From Methylococcales bacterium (GTDB lineage Bacteria > Pseudomonadota > Gammaproteobacteria > JABHGC01): 54,880 nt of DNA. Made by a program: the position numbers and the translations under genes. Of this stretch, positions 39,830 to 49,922 are shown piece by piece; position 1 is the first letter of the stretch; every line of letters starts with the position of its first letter. The notes beneath the pieces were generated by a model. The model was not told where the DNA came from, made no database searches, and saw nothing but the letters and a program-made list of their open reading frames with translations. The DNA lies in the NCBI GenBank assembly GCA_018672285.1, contig JABHGC010000234.1, forward strand, positions 1 to 54,880, given 5' to 3'.

Positions 39830-41452
39830 TTAAATATTTTTCTTTAATATTTCATAACTGTTGCCAATACTCCAATAGTGTAATGGCCCCCACGAACCAT
39901 CCGTTTTCTGTCTATTTCGTACAGTCACCCGATACACTCGAAATTTACCGGATACTGTTTCTTTAGCCATCCAAACACCTAAGTATTTAAATGTTCCTAC
40001 ATCCCAATGGTCGTTAACCCATCTTGCCTCTGTTCTTGTTTCCCAAGGCGCATATACACCAAGTTTAATGGGTTTATGACCAAATTTTTCCATGAGGACT
40101 TGAGAGACATTCGTGGCATCTGAACCAATGGGTTTAGCGCTACTTGGAAATGTTGCTGCAGCAATTTTAGCCGTCTTAAAATTGGCCTTTTGTTTATTTA
40201 AATTGGCGATAGACTCACCCAAGGTATCTATATTTTTACGAATGCTTGCTGCGTCTGTTTTTAGATTTTTTGCCTCTGAAGAGAGTGTTAATACTTCAGG
40301 TGTATTTGCCGTGGCTGCTGGGTAAACGACATCCACTGCATCAATGATGTTGCCAAAAAAATTAATCGACCACATTTCCACATTACCGGTGGCATAGGAA
40401 ACAGCTGCTGCATCAGAAGCTTTGGTGTCTTTTAATTGTTTTTGGGATTGAGCTACACTGGTTTTTGCAGAGTTAACAAGCGCTTGCATGGTGCGTTTTC
40501 GGTCGGTACTCCAGTAGTTGATATTATTTTCGAGTAGTGAGACCTGTAGGTCGAGTTCATAACCTTTTTCTGGTAAAACGTGCAGAATGGAAGCTTGGTC
40601 AGGAAACTGCTTGCGAAATGCGGCAACCAAATTTTCTGCGTTTGGTAAAATGGCATTAATCCGATCTGCTTTTTGTTGTAAATTCTCTAAGATGGACTTA
40701 ATTTTATCAATATCTCTGGTGGTGCTGTAGCCAGCTTCAGCACTGCTGATCGCCATCAGTGCATGGCGCCCCCCGGTAACGGCAGCAGTAATTTTTGGTG
40801 CTAATTGGTTGATGGCATTCATGACAGGCTTAATGCTATTTGCTGCTTGATCGCTAGCGGCTAATTTATCATTAATGCTTAATCTAAGGTTTGTAATACG
40901 TTGCGTTACAGACACAATCTTAGGGTGGTTAGGTGAGAACTTACCTTTATTCCATTTTAGCTTTTGTTTGAATCTATCATCAATATTGTCTAGCTGAGAC
41001 ATTGCGCGTTTAAATTTATTATTGTTAAGTTCAGCTTCTAGTGACGTCAAACTTTTTTCGATATTAGTAATATGGTATGCCAGTGAGCCAGACAGTTTTT
41101 CTGCTGGTTTCACACTATCTGTTGGTTTTGTTTCTGCAACAGCCGTTTTGGCCGCTGGAGATTGCCCTAGTTTACCTTTTAACGTGCTAATTCGGCTTTT
41201 CATGTCAACAATAGTGGGGTGTTTTTCGTCAAACTTACCTGAATAATATTCATAAATTGTTTTCAGCTCTTGTTCCGCGCTGTGCAAATAATCCTTAGCA
41301 TATTTTGCTTTATCTTGTGACATGTATTGTTCAGCTAGAGAGAGTGATTTGTTGACTTTATCTGCTCGATACTGAATTCGACTATCTAGGTCGGCAGCAA
41401 TACTTGCAGCCGACATCATTAAGCCCATGATAAGGATATGCAGCTGTTTCAT
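39830..41452 (-). CDS. Exported helical-repeat protein with a duplicated module
   Basis: The 540 residues start with a signal peptide (cut after SIAA). Two copies of a helical module of about 70 residues follow (about 21-94 and 122-192), both ending GKF(D/S)xxHPxIVxxxxRIxxL. A long mostly helical region (about 195-440) and a C-terminal domain with many aromatics (about 465-540, ending WGPLHYWSIGNSYEILKKNI) complete it. I recognise no family. An internal duplication and a signal peptide support a real surface or periplasmic protein. Confidence 0.75.
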   Translation of the reverse strand: MKQLHILIMGLMMSAASIAADLDSRIQYRADKVNKSLSLAEQYMSQDKAKYAKDYLHSAEQELKTIYEYYSGKFDEKHPTIVDMKSRISTLKGKLGQSPAAKTAVAETKPTDSVKPAEKLSGSLAYHITNIEKSLTSLEAELNNNKFKRAMSQLDNIDDRFKQKLKWNKGKFSPNHPKIVSVTQRITNLRLSINDKLAASDQAANSIKPVMNAINQLAPKITAAVTGGRHALMAISSAEAGYSTTRDIDKIKSILENLQQKADRINAILPNAENLVAAFRKQFPDQASILHVLPEKGYELDLQVSLLENNINYWSTDRKRTMQALVNSAKTSVAQSQKQLKDTKASDAAAVSYATGNVEMWSINFFGNIIDAVDVVYPAATANTPEVLTLSSEAKNLKTDAASIRKNIDTLGESIANLNKQKANFKTAKIAAATFPSSAKPIGSDATNVSQVLMEKFGHKPIKLGVYAPWETRTEARWVNDHWDVGTFKYLGVWMAKETVSGKFRVYRVTVRNRQKTDGSWGPLHYWSIGNSYEILKKNI

Positions 41453-41499
41453 GATGATGTGTTCCTTGTGAGATTGAATAAGGTTTTCCTACCCATATA

Positions 41500-41518
41500 A
41501 CCTGATACTTTATCAGGT
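41500..41518 (-). terminator. hairpin between the SDR gene and the helical-repeat gene
   Basis: ACCTGATA and TATCAGGT pair around a CTT loop, 88 bases after the SDR stop on the minus strand. There is no T-run, so its role is uncertain. Confidence 0.35.
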
Positions 41519-41605
41519 ATCGTCTTCTGTATTCAATAATTTAATCATAGGGCAGGGCATTTTTATCAGGGGTGTGCGAGCGGTATATCATTGTGAATGA
41601 ATAAC

Positions 41606-42478
41606 TCAATCGGGACTAGAATGATTCACAAAACAGTGCAGTAATCCCTTAGAAAGGGTTGGATAGTTAAATTGAAAACCTAAACTGAGCACCCTGTCAT
41701 TTTTTATTCGGCGTGACTCTCTCATATAAGACATCATACCCGGGCTGAGCTGTTTCTCAGCTTCAGCTAAGGTGAGCTCTGATGGCCTTGCAAGCCCAAA
41801 AGTATCTGCAAGTTGGGTAAAGTAGTCCCACATAGTGGAGGGGTTGCCATCACAGGCATTATACAGTGAATGCTCTGTTGTGTGCATCATGACATGTAGA
41901 CACAACTTAGCTAAGTCGTCAGCATGTATTCTGTTGGTATAGCCTGATTCTGCTTGGCAGACGATGGGTTTGCCCGCTTCTAGGCGTTCTAGAGGGACTT
42001 TATTTGGCCCATAAATGCCAGGTACTCTGAGAATAACATACTGTATTTTATGCAGCTCACACCATTGTACCAGGTGTTGCTCTGCATCATATCGGCGTTT
42101 TGCTCTGTCTGCGATGGGGTGGGGCGGTGTTGTTTCTTCTATCCAGTCACCTGCTGCATCCCCATAGACACCAGTTGTACTAATGAGTACGAATTTTTCG
42201 ATGCTGGGTTTAAGGTGCTGCAAAAAGGCTTTAATCCTGTTGTCTTTATCACCGGTTGTTGGCGGTGGTGCAAAATAAAATACTTGATTAAAACCTGAGA
42301 GGGTCGAATTTAGGTTGTCTAAATCTGCTCGTAGAGGGGTAATATTGCCTTGTTTTAGGTACGCTTCCGTTGCTGCTGATTTGATTATTCCTGTAACAGG
42401 CCCAGATAACAATTTTGCAACTCTCTGACCAATATAGCCACACCCTGCGATGAGTGTATTATTATTGTGTGTCGTCAT
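41606..42478 (-). CDS. NAD(P)-dependent SDR-family oxidoreductase (YeeZ-like)
   Basis: The 290-residue protein has an atypical SDR fold with the N-terminal dinucleotide loop AGCGYIGQRVA and the SDR motif STTGVYGD. RRYDAEQ stands at the usual YxxxK position, so a catalytic Tyr-x3-Lys is not clearly present (Tyr is followed by DAEQ). YeeZ-like proteins have uncharacterised substrates. Confidence 0.8.
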   Translation of the reverse strand: MTTHNNNTLIAGCGYIGQRVAKLLSGPVTGIIKSAATEAYLKQGNITPLRADLDNLNSTLSGFNQVFYFAPPPTTGDKDNRIKAFLQHLKPSIEKFVLISTTGVYGDAAGDWIEETTPPHPIADRAKRRYDAEQHLVQWCELHKIQYVILRVPGIYGPNKVPLERLEAGKPIVCQAESGYTNRIHADDLAKLCLHVMMHTTEHSLYNACDGNPSTMWDYFTQLADTFGLARPSELTLAEAEKQLSPGMMSYMRESRRIKNDRVLSLGFQFNYPTLSKGLLHCFVNHSSPD

Positions 42479-42580
42479 GAGGGGATATACCTTTTAAAAG
42501 CAGTTTTGTATGGCAATTGGTTTTGGCACTTTCGTGTGAAGATATTATTCTGTGTCTTATCTCGATGGTAAGCTGATTAA

Positions 42581-42612
42581 AAAGGGGCGGGTATTTAAAT
42601 ACCCGCCCCTTT
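42581..42612 (-). terminator. terminator of the PreP-like protease gene
   Basis: The 32 bases form one perfect palindrome (AAAGGGGCGGGTATTT and its complement). On the minus strand it is followed by TTTTT, 30 bases after the protease stop. Confidence 0.8.
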
Positions 42613-42642
42613 ATTGAAAGACTATCTTAAATTATTTTAGAT

Positions 42643-45579
42643 TTATGACTCAATTAAACTGTGTACCGTCATACCAAGATCACCAATGTCATCTAAGGTA
42701 GATTTGTTGGTGACAATTGCCGTACTGGCTTTATCAGCCGTTAAATAGGTTTCAGTCACACGTTTTAAATCGTCAATGGTGACTTTTAAAATCCGTTTTC
42801 GAGCAGCTTGCCTTTGCTCAGGTGTTCGACCAAACAAGGTTTCATGGAAAGCTTGTTGGGCTTCACCGTAAGGTGAGCTTGGCTTGTCTATGGAGCTAAT
42901 GACACCAAGAATGGCTTCCTCTAGCTGTCGCTCTTGATGTGTTTCTGATAGTAACCACTCAATGGAACGGTCAAAGTCTGTGAGTGTGCCTTCTACTCGA
43001 GGGTCACGATAAGAGTAAAAACGGAATGAAGCGCTACCAGAGTCATGGCTAGCACCACCACCGTATGCGCCGCCTTGTTCACGAACGGTTCGATGTAAAA
43101 ACCCATTCCGCAAAAAGCCACCAAGGACTGCTAGAGCTGACGAATCCGGGTGATCTACAGGGACTGTCGGGTAAGCTTTAGCACAGAAATTGACTTGAGT
43201 GCTGGTGACCCAAAGTTGTTGGGTGGACGTTCTCACTGGGTCTAAGGCAATGGGCTTAAAGCTGGCGTTAGGTTTATTTGTCCAAATATTCTCAAGTGTG
43301 GCAATAGCTTGGTTAGCCATGTCTTTTTCACCAACCAATAAAAATCGTTTTGGCGCATCAATCAGTTGTTGGTGGATATTTTTTAATTGCTCTGCAAAGG
43401 CATTTAAGGCAGCTTCATCAGAGAAAGATTTTTCTAATTCAACCAGTGACTTAATGCCAGCTAAACCACGTTGTTGGTGTGCAAGTTGGCAAGTCGGGCT
43501 CATGTTGCTGGAGGCGGCTAACATGGCTAAGCTGTGGCCACTATCGGTGACGCTTTGTTGCTTGCGAGCACTTATCTGAGACATGATTTCATGAATGCGG
43601 CTGGTTTCATCAAAGCGTGCATTAACAAATGTATTGTGAATGAGCTGGGATAAATCATCACTGTTTCTGTTTAAGGCCTTGCCTGATACAGTTAAGTAGC
43701 CACTGACATCTTGCTCATCATCAATTTTACCTCGAAGGGAAGTTGAAGCATGAATCCCTCCACTGATACTTGATTGAAGTTCTTGCATTTCAAGATAGGT
43801 TTTATCACCACAACCAAGCTCTGTAATGCAGGTGTTGAAGTAGGGCAATATGTGCTGCTCTTCTACCGAAAGGGCAGGTAAATCGGTGATGACTTGTTGG
43901 TAGACGAGGCCATTTGTGCCTTGTGCATAAAAATGTGTGTGGGCATTATGAATGCTTCCAGTGGCGATACTAACGGATTCCGGTACATCTTCTAGACCTA
44001 CTTTAGGTAGGTTTTCTGGGTCATCTTCTTGTTCTTGACGTGCTTTAAGTTGTTTGGCAATGCTGATGACTTGCTGTTTTTGTTCATCGGTCATTGCGGC
44101 TTTCATGGCGATGAGTTTGGCGCTTTCATCTTCCGTCATTTTCTTAGATAAAAGATTATCTGGCACCATTGTGATGGTTACCCGGTGTGGATTATCTAAT
44201 AGTTTCCGTTTAACCATATCGGTGACAAAGTCAGGGTTTTTAGTTTTTTCTCGTAATCTAACAAGGGCAGGCTCAATATCTAATAAGGCTTTAGGGTCAC
44301 CACGGTGAATAGCACCAGGCAATGCAGATAGAATCAGTTGCAAGCCATAAGGGTATCCTGCGCCGCCAATTTCACGCTGGCCAAGCTCTAATTGATGCAA
44401 CATAGCATCTACTCTTTCTTGGGCAATGCCGTCTTTAGCCACTTGTTCTAGAACATCATTGACCAATTTTTCAAAATCATCTGTCCTATCGGCTTCTGAG
44501 CCTTCAATACCACACATAAAGGCCATTTCTTTGTTGCTATCTTCAAGACCGCACAGTGGTGATGGAGAAGTACCAACATCGTTGCTTTCTAGTGCTTTAA
44601 GTAAAGGGGAGGCACTGTTGTCTAAGAGTAAGTTAGACATTAAATGGGCTTCGAGCAAGTCATCAATATTGGTGCAGTGGCCGAGCAACCAACTCATCAC
44701 AATGTGGGTCTTTTCAGCAGGATCATCATCTAGCGCGTAGTGTGTTGTGACTTGCTGTGGAGATGAATAACGCTTTTCATCATTGACATCAATGGTCTTA
44801 TTGAGGGCTTCAAAACGGCTTAATGCATTGTCTTCAAATACAGCTTGATGTTCCGCAGCGGTAATATCACCAAAGGTCATGAAGGTGGCGTTTGAAGGAT
44901 GGTAATGTGTTTTATAGAAAGCCAGCAACTCCTCATGGGACAAATCTGGAATGGCTGCAGGTTCACCACCACTGTTGTAGTGATAGGTATTGGTTGGAAA
45001 TAAGTGATGTGTCAGTGCTTGCCAAAGAGTGCTGGTGGGTGAACTCATTGCCCCTTTCATTTCATTGAAGACAACGCCTTTATATTCTAGTTCTGAATCT
45101 GCATTGTCGGCTTCAGCAAATTCAACACGGTGTCCTTCCTGAGCAAAATCTAAGGGATCTAAACGAGAAAAGAATACCGCATCTAAATAGACGTTGAGTA
45201 GGTTGTTAAAATCTTTACGGTTTTGGCTGGCGAAAGGGTAGGCCGTCCAATCACTACTGGTAAAGGCGTTCATAAAGGTATTCAGTGAACGCCGAATCAT
45301 CATGAAAAAGGGGTCGCGGACAGGATATTTTTCACTGCCACAAAGTGCTGTATGTTCTAAAATGTGTGCGACGCCTGTGTCATCCATTGGCATGGTTCTA
45401 AGCGCAACTAAAAAGACGTTTTCTTGGTTTTCTGCTGCAATGTGGTAGTGCATCGCGCCTGTTTTACGGTGCTGATATTCCTCAACCATAATATTGAGTG
45501 ATTCAATTTTTTGTTGGCTGACCCATTTAAATGCGGGGTGGGTACTGGGCGATTCTACCGGTGCGGTCATGGACGACAT
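42643..45579 (-). CDS. M16C presequence-protease-like metallopeptidase
   Basis: The 978 residues match the M16C (PreP/Cym1) size. The inverted zinc motif HILEH is at 72-76, followed by TALCGSEKYPVRDPFF and the NEMKG(A) segment that precedes the third ligand. The C-terminal half contains the M16C domain GGAYGGGASHD. PreP-type enzymes degrade free peptides, including targeting sequences, in a closed chamber. A strong terminator follows. The first three residues may be extra, as MTAPVES is also a plausible start. Confidence 0.9.
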   Translation of the reverse strand: MSSMTAPVESPSTHPAFKWVSQQKIESLNIMVEEYQHRKTGAMHYHIAAENQENVFLVALRTMPMDDTGVAHILEHTALCGSEKYPVRDPFFMMIRRSLNTFMNAFTSSDWTAYPFASQNRKDFNNLLNVYLDAVFFSRLDPLDFAQEGHRVEFAEADNADSELEYKGVVFNEMKGAMSSPTSTLWQALTHHLFPTNTYHYNSGGEPAAIPDLSHEELLAFYKTHYHPSNATFMTFGDITAAEHQAVFEDNALSRFEALNKTIDVNDEKRYSSPQQVTTHYALDDDPAEKTHIVMSWLLGHCTNIDDLLEAHLMSNLLLDNSASPLLKALESNDVGTSPSPLCGLEDSNKEMAFMCGIEGSEADRTDDFEKLVNDVLEQVAKDGIAQERVDAMLHQLELGQREIGGAGYPYGLQLILSALPGAIHRGDPKALLDIEPALVRLREKTKNPDFVTDMVKRKLLDNPHRVTITMVPDNLLSKKMTEDESAKLIAMKAAMTDEQKQQVISIAKQLKARQEQEDDPENLPKVGLEDVPESVSIATGSIHNAHTHFYAQGTNGLVYQQVITDLPALSVEEQHILPYFNTCITELGCGDKTYLEMQELQSSISGGIHASTSLRGKIDDEQDVSGYLTVSGKALNRNSDDLSQLIHNTFVNARFDETSRIHEIMSQISARKQQSVTDSGHSLAMLAASSNMSPTCQLAHQQRGLAGIKSLVELEKSFSDEAALNAFAEQLKNIHQQLIDAPKRFLLVGEKDMANQAIATLENIWTNKPNASFKPIALDPVRTSTQQLWVTSTQVNFCAKAYPTVPVDHPDSSALAVLGGFLRNGFLHRTVREQGGAYGGGASHDSGSASFRFYSYRDPRVEGTLTDFDRSIEWLLSETHQERQLEEAILGVISSIDKPSSPYGEAQQAFHETLFGRTPEQRQAARKRILKVTIDDLKRVTETYLTADKASTAIVTNKSTLDDIGDLGMTVHSLIES

Positions 45580-45937
45580 CTCTTTTTATGAAAAATAATA
45601 GAACGGACAACTTAACATAGTCTGTTAGCAAGGTCTTGCCGGAATATTGAGGTGGTTTATTACTGGTATAACAGAGGGTTAATAGACCTTAAGTTAGTTA
45701 AGGTATTAGTAACCATTAGTCGGGAAAAATAACCAATTGATTTTACAGTAGGGCGTGAATAAAGCGCATTAATTCGTTGATTGCGTGTAATAAATTAGCA
45801 TATTTTAAAATTATCTAAAATGGGCTAGATGGAGGAAATCCCTAGTTAATCATGAAACTGAATAACACGATCGTAGATTTTCGTATATAATAAGTGCCAA
45901 TTCGATAGAAAAAAGAGAATATTGGGGAAAACACTGT
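45580..45937. other. 358-base intergenic region before the response-regulator gene
   Basis: It separates divergent genes. TATAAT at 45886-45891 could be a -10 for the response-regulator gene but has no good -35. I see no RNA, repeat or palindrome. Confidence 0.5.
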
Positions 45938-46975
45938 ATGAATATTACCAGAGCATTGGTGGTCGATGATTCTAAGACGGCGCGTATCAGTCTTAAGAAA
46001 CAACTCCAAAACCGTGGTATTGAGGTGGATGTTGCTGAATCTGGTGAAGAAGCATTAAGCTATCTTCGTAGTTGTGAGCCACTATACCCTGATATTATTT
46101 TTATGGACATCATGATGCCTGGCATCGATGGCTTAGAAGCAACGAAGACAATCACTTCAACACCAGAAACATCAACCATTCCTGTTGTTATGTGTACTTC
46201 TAAGGACGACGAGCAGACCAAAATTGCAGCTCAAGAAAATGGTGCAATTGGTTTTGCAGTAAAACCCATTAAAGGCGATGAGCTTGAAAAGTCATTACAA
46301 ATGGCCAGTGAGCAAATTGCAGAACTAGACCAAGCACTAGACGCTGCAGATATGCTCGAGCCAGAAGTAGGGTCTGCAATTGCAGCCTCAGGTCCTGTAA
46401 CACTTTCTGCTCATGATATAGAAGCGATTACCGAGCAAGTGACCACCTTAGCGAATCGCATTGCTTCAGAAGTTGCGGAAGACATTGCCTCTAAGGTTAC
46501 AAAAACAACATCTTATTTGGCGATAGCACAAGCGAAACAATCTGCTGAAGAGATTGCCGCTAAGTCCGCTAAGGCGATAGCGATTCAAGTCTCGGAAAAA
46601 GAAGCGAGTGAACACGCTAAGGCGACTATTGAACAAATGACAGGCCAACTCGTGCAGCAAACAGTTCGTGAAGAAGTGGAAAAAGCACGCGCCAATATTC
46701 AAGCAGATCTCGCCAGCCACATGACGGCGTATTTGAAATCTGCACAAGTATCCGCTGAAATGCAAAATTCAGTACAGGATAAAGCCACTCATACCGCGAA
46801 AACAGTGGCACAACAAATGATCAAAGACAGCGAGCGTCGTTCTGAAGAGATTGCACATCTTGCGGCTAAATCAGCTGTTGGTGGTATCAAAGTATTAACC
46901 TATCTGTTTAGTTTAACTTCATTAGGCATCATCGGTTATCTTGCGGCTCAAGCTTTGGGCATGCTTAATCTCTGA
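45938..46975 (+). CDS. Membrane-anchored response regulator (receiver, coiled coil, C-terminal TM)
   Basis: The 345 residues begin with a CheY-like receiver (about 5-125): VVDDSKTARISL, the phospho-accepting Asp57 in IIFMDIMMPG and the conserved Lys in AVKPIKG. A long Ala/Glu/Lys-rich helical region (about 130-310) follows and a final membrane segment (about 318-342) is predicted. There is no DNA-binding, enzymatic or HPt output domain. A receiver tethered by a C-terminal membrane helix is unusual. It may control assembly of a surface machine or chemotaxis array; it is not near a kinase gene. Confidence 0.85.
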   Translation: MNITRALVVDDSKTARISLKKQLQNRGIEVDVAESGEEALSYLRSCEPLYPDIIFMDIMMPGIDGLEATKTITSTPETSTIPVVMCTSKDDEQTKIAAQENGAIGFAVKPIKGDELEKSLQMASEQIAELDQALDAADMLEPEVGSAIAASGPVTLSAHDIEAITEQVTTLANRIASEVAEDIASKVTKTTSYLAIAQAKQSAEEIAAKSAKAIAIQVSEKEASEHAKATIEQMTGQLVQQTVREEVEKARANIQADLASHMTAYLKSAQVSAEMQNSVQDKATHTAKTVAQQMIKDSERRSEEIAHLAAKSAVGGIKVLTYLFSLTSLGIIGYLAAQALGMLNL

Positions 46976-46997
46976 TACAATTTCAGCGAATAAATGA

Positions 46998-47036
46998 AAG
47001 GGGGTGGTTACTTAATGTAACCGCCCCTTTTTTTTT
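46998..47036 (+). terminator. rho-independent terminator of the response-regulator gene
   Basis: GGGGTGGTTAC pairs with GTAACCGCCCC (one G-T pair), followed by a run of nine Ts. Confidence 0.85.
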
Positions 47037-47141
47037 GGATGAATGTTTGAGCAAACCTAGCGCACATTGTGAGGTAATACCTGAAACAATTAGTCAGTTT
47101 CCAGCTATAATTTAATCAATTTAGTTCCAATAAGGCTCATC

Positions 47142-48119
47142 ATGAAGCAACCTAAACGTATCGCTGTCACAGGTGCCGCAGGGCAAATAGCGTATTCATT
47201 GGTTTTTCGAATTGCCGCAGGAGAAATGCTGGGTAATGATCAACCGGTTATTTTACAACTTTTAGATATCCCCGAATCAGTAACCGCTTTACAAGGGGTG
47301 GTCATGGAGCTAGAGGATTGTGCCTACCCTTTACTTCAGCATGTCTCTGTTACAGCTGACCCCAACATTGGCTTTAAAGACTGTGATATCGCTTTATTAA
47401 TTGGCGCAAGGCCCCGCTCACCAGGCATGGAGCGTAACGATTTATTGGCTGCCAATGGCGAAATATTCAAAATACAGGGGCGTGCATTGAATGACCATGC
47501 AAACCCAAATGTTAAAGTGTTAGTCGTGGGTAATCCGGCCAATACCAATGCATTAATTGCAATGCATAATGCACCAGACTTAAAACCAAGCCAATTTACA
47601 GCGATGACACGCCTAGATCATAACCGTGCCTTGACCACACTAGCACAGAGAACAGGTCACATGGTGTCGGACGTGAGCCAGGTATGTGTTTGGGGTAACC
47701 ATTCCTCAACCCAGTACCCGGACATTAGCAATGCCTTAGTTGACGGGATTGATGCCACAACATTAATTCCTGAAAATTGGATAACGGATTCTTTTATCCC
47801 AACGATTCAGCAACGAGGGGCTGCGATTATGGCTGCTCGAGGTAAGTCGAGCGCGGCATCGGCAGGGTTTGCTGCGATGGATCATATTCATGACTGGATA
47901 AAAGGCTCGAATGAGTGGGTTAGTATGGTGGTGCCATCAGATGGTAGTTATGGTGTGCCTGAAGGTTTGATGTTCTCATTCCCTGTGAAGGTGAAGCATG
48001 GTGAGTATGAAATCATTAAAAACCTTGAGTTAGGTGAGTTCAGCCAAAGAATGTTGGATGAGACAACCGCTGAACTGCTGCAAGAACGAGAAGCCATTAA
48101 AGATTTATTAACGGACTAG
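47142..48119 (+). CDS. mdh: Malate dehydrogenase (type 2, cytosolic-like)
   Basis: MDH interconverts malate and oxaloacetate with NAD. The 325 residues have the NAD loop [11 protein letters not shown], substrate-binding Arg residues in [22 protein letters not shown], and the catalytic His in [11 protein letters not shown]. The length and motifs are of the type 2 (Chloroflexus/cytosolic) form, unlike the 312-residue E. coli enzyme. A TATAAT lies about 35 bases upstream. A gene of unknown function follows after 3 bases. Confidence 0.95.
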   Translation: MKQPKRIAVTGAAGQIAYSLVFRIAAGEMLGNDQPVILQLLDIPESVTALQGVVMELEDCAYPLLQHVSVTADPNIGFKDCDIALLIGARPRSPGMERNDLLAANGEIFKIQGRALNDHANPNVKVLVVGNPANTNALIAMHNAPDLKPSQFTAMTRLDHNRALTTLAQRTGHMVSDVSQVCVWGNHSSTQYPDISNALVDGIDATTLIPENWITDSFIPTIQQRGAAIMAARGKSSAASAGFAAMDHIHDWIKGSNEWVSMVVPSDGSYGVPEGLMFSFPVKVKHGEYEIIKNLELGEFSQRMLDETTAELLQEREAIKDLLTD

Positions 48120-48122
48120 TGT

Positions 48123-48569
48123 ATGCCTATCACCCATAAAATTATCATGTGTAGCGCCTGTAATAGTGATGGCGTTACAACACCTCGGTTGATCGAATTA
48201 GAGGCGTTTAAACTGTGGCGCTATATGATGGAGAAATCTCATAATATTCAAATTGACGATTTACGTTTGGGTTTATGGATAGATTCAGACAGTTTTTATG
48301 AGCGAGAAGAAGTGCACGCTAGAAGTGGGGAAGTGGAAGCCGTCGACAGAATCTTATTGTCTATATTTGATGCTAAAAATGGTTTTTGTGAAACCATCAT
48401 GCGTTTTGCTAAGCAGTCAGAAACAGCTCAAGTTAGGCAAGTGTTAATGTCTCATGTCGCTGATAGCATTAAAGATGCAGGCGATGTAGATGTGGATGTT
48501 TTGCCCGGGTTTTGCGTGGTGAAACATGGCGCAGTTAATCAAATTAATTTAGGTTTATCTGGTCTTTAA
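48123..48569 (+). CDS. Hypothetical protein downstream of mdh
   Basis: The 148 residues begin ITHKIIMCSACNSDGVT, with a CxxC pair near the N-terminus, and are otherwise mixed alpha/beta. Cys 10 and Cys 13 could bind a metal, but no second pair is seen. It starts 3 bases after the mdh stop and so is probably in the same mRNA. I do not recognise a family. Confidence 0.65.
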   Translation: MPITHKIIMCSACNSDGVTTPRLIELEAFKLWRYMMEKSHNIQIDDLRLGLWIDSDSFYEREEVHARSGEVEAVDRILLSIFDAKNGFCETIMRFAKQSETAQVRQVLMSHVADSIKDAGDVDVDVLPGFCVVKHGAVNQINLGLSGL

Positions 48570-48588
48570 TCAACGATAGTGCTGTGTA

Positions 48589-49035
48589 CTACGGCAGCTC
48601 GGGATTAAAAAATATCCCTTGAACTTGCTTAGAGGCAAAACCTGTTTCACCTAGGTTCCCGATTTTAGCGGTTAATTGTACCGTAAAAGCATCATAGCTT
48701 GTCACCTCGTCAATGGTTTGCACCGTGCATTGGTCAATGGTAATTTCAATGGTGCTAAATGGCGGGGGTAGAAAAAACGTTCTGTTCGCATTGCTAGTCA
48801 GTAGGTTGCAGCAAGCAGCCCCTGTACTGCTGCAAATACTGCCTGTGAGCTGTTGCACATTGGCTCTTGCCCATTCCAGGCCACTTTGTGCACCATAATC
48901 TACCCGGCTAGACAGCACGTTTAAGGTGGTACCCATTTGTAAGTTACCTGACACCTTCACCATAAAAGCGGCTAAAACGGACATAATCACCAGTAATAAA
49001 ATAGACCCCATCAAGGAAAATCCAGATTGCTTCAT
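48589..49035 (-). CDS. mshP: MSHA-type minor pseudopilin MshP
   Basis: The 148-residue protein has a type IV prepilin-like leader SG|FSLMGSILLLVIMSV and a hydrophobic N-terminal helix. The usual Glu at mature position 5 is Gly here, as in the tip-type minor pilins PilX and GspK, which supports a role at the filament tip. It overlaps mshO by 4 bases at the end of the mshC-D-O-P run. Confidence 0.75.
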   Translation of the reverse strand: MKQSGFSLMGSILLLVIMSVLAAFMVKVSGNLQMGTTLNVLSSRVDYGAQSGLEWARANVQQLTGSICSSTGAACCNLLTSNANRTFFLPPPFSTIEITIDQCTVQTIDEVTSYDAFTVQLTAKIGNLGETGFASKQVQGIFFNPELP

Positions 49036-49922
49036 GGGCGCCCTTTTATTTTTACTTGGTTGAATACAGAGTATGTTTGTATCTCTCCCTGGTTGAGTGC
49101 TGGGTCTTGGTAGCTGTATGTTAGGTTGATGCTGACAGTACTACCAGAGACTGCATCTCCTTGAAGCTGAAATTGGCAATCGGTAATGTGGTTAGAGAGT
49201 AAACTACGCTCTGCTGGGTTATTACGACCAAGTAACTCAGCATCACTGCTCACCAAATTGGGCGTAATGGTGTAATCATGGTAGCGCTGTAAAGTGCCCG
49301 TTGTGGGATCGCAGATATAGGTGATGGGGGTATCGACAATATAAAAGCGCTGTTTTGTTGAAGCCTGAGGAAAGTTGAAATTCACGAAATTCAGTTGATT
49401 TGGGTTAATGGCAGGTAAGGCCGCCGTTATGGTGGTTCTATTGCTGGGCTGATAGGCATCTTGTAAGCCGGTGAGCGCAGGGTTTATGACCAAACAATCT
49501 GCAATACTATTTTCACACGCACTTGCGGCATTGCTTGTACTAATGCTATGGGCTGTACCGATGGGTGTTTCGGCTAAACCACTGGTGATATCAAAGCTGT
49601 TGTCATTACTGCTAAAATCTAAAATATCTTCTGTCGCTAAAGGGCTTAAAGCTGCCCGATATCGTCCTGAGTCACGCACATGGAGCAATTCTAAGCAGCG
49701 GTTATTGCAGCTTAAGCGAATGCTATTAGGCAGCGCTTGATGAATATCCTGACGTAAGTGGTGTAATGCAATGTCGGCATTACCGAGGGTGTTGACTCGG
49801 TTAGCAACATCATAGTAACCATCAAAAGCCGTTTTGATCATTTTTGCGCCTAGAGTGGCAATGATACTGGTGATCATAATGACCATCACCATCTCAATTA
49901 AGGTAAAACCTCGTTGCATCAT
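49032..49922 (-). CDS. mshO: MSHA-type minor pseudopilin MshO
   Basis: The 296 residues start RG|FTLIEMVMVIMITSIIATLG, a class III prepilin signal with Glu5 present, and carry a larger C-terminal globular domain with paired cysteines (LSCNNRCLELL and others). This fits the MshO minor pilin of the mannose-sensitive haemagglutinin (MSHA) pilus. Starts overlap with mshD (4 bases) and mshP (4 bases), so the four are co-translated. Confidence 0.8.
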   Translation of the reverse strand: MMQRGFTLIEMVMVIMITSIIATLGAKMIKTAFDGYYDVANRVNTLGNADIALHHLRQDIHQALPNSIRLSCNNRCLELLHVRDSGRYRAALSPLATEDILDFSSNDNSFDITSGLAETPIGTAHSISTSNAASACENSIADCLVINPALTGLQDAYQPSNRTTITAALPAINPNQLNFVNFNFPQASTKQRFYIVDTPITYICDPTTGTLQRYHDYTITPNLVSSDAELLGRNNPAERSLLSNHITDCQFQLQGDAVSGSTVSINLTYSYQDPALNQGEIQTYSVFNQVKIKGRP

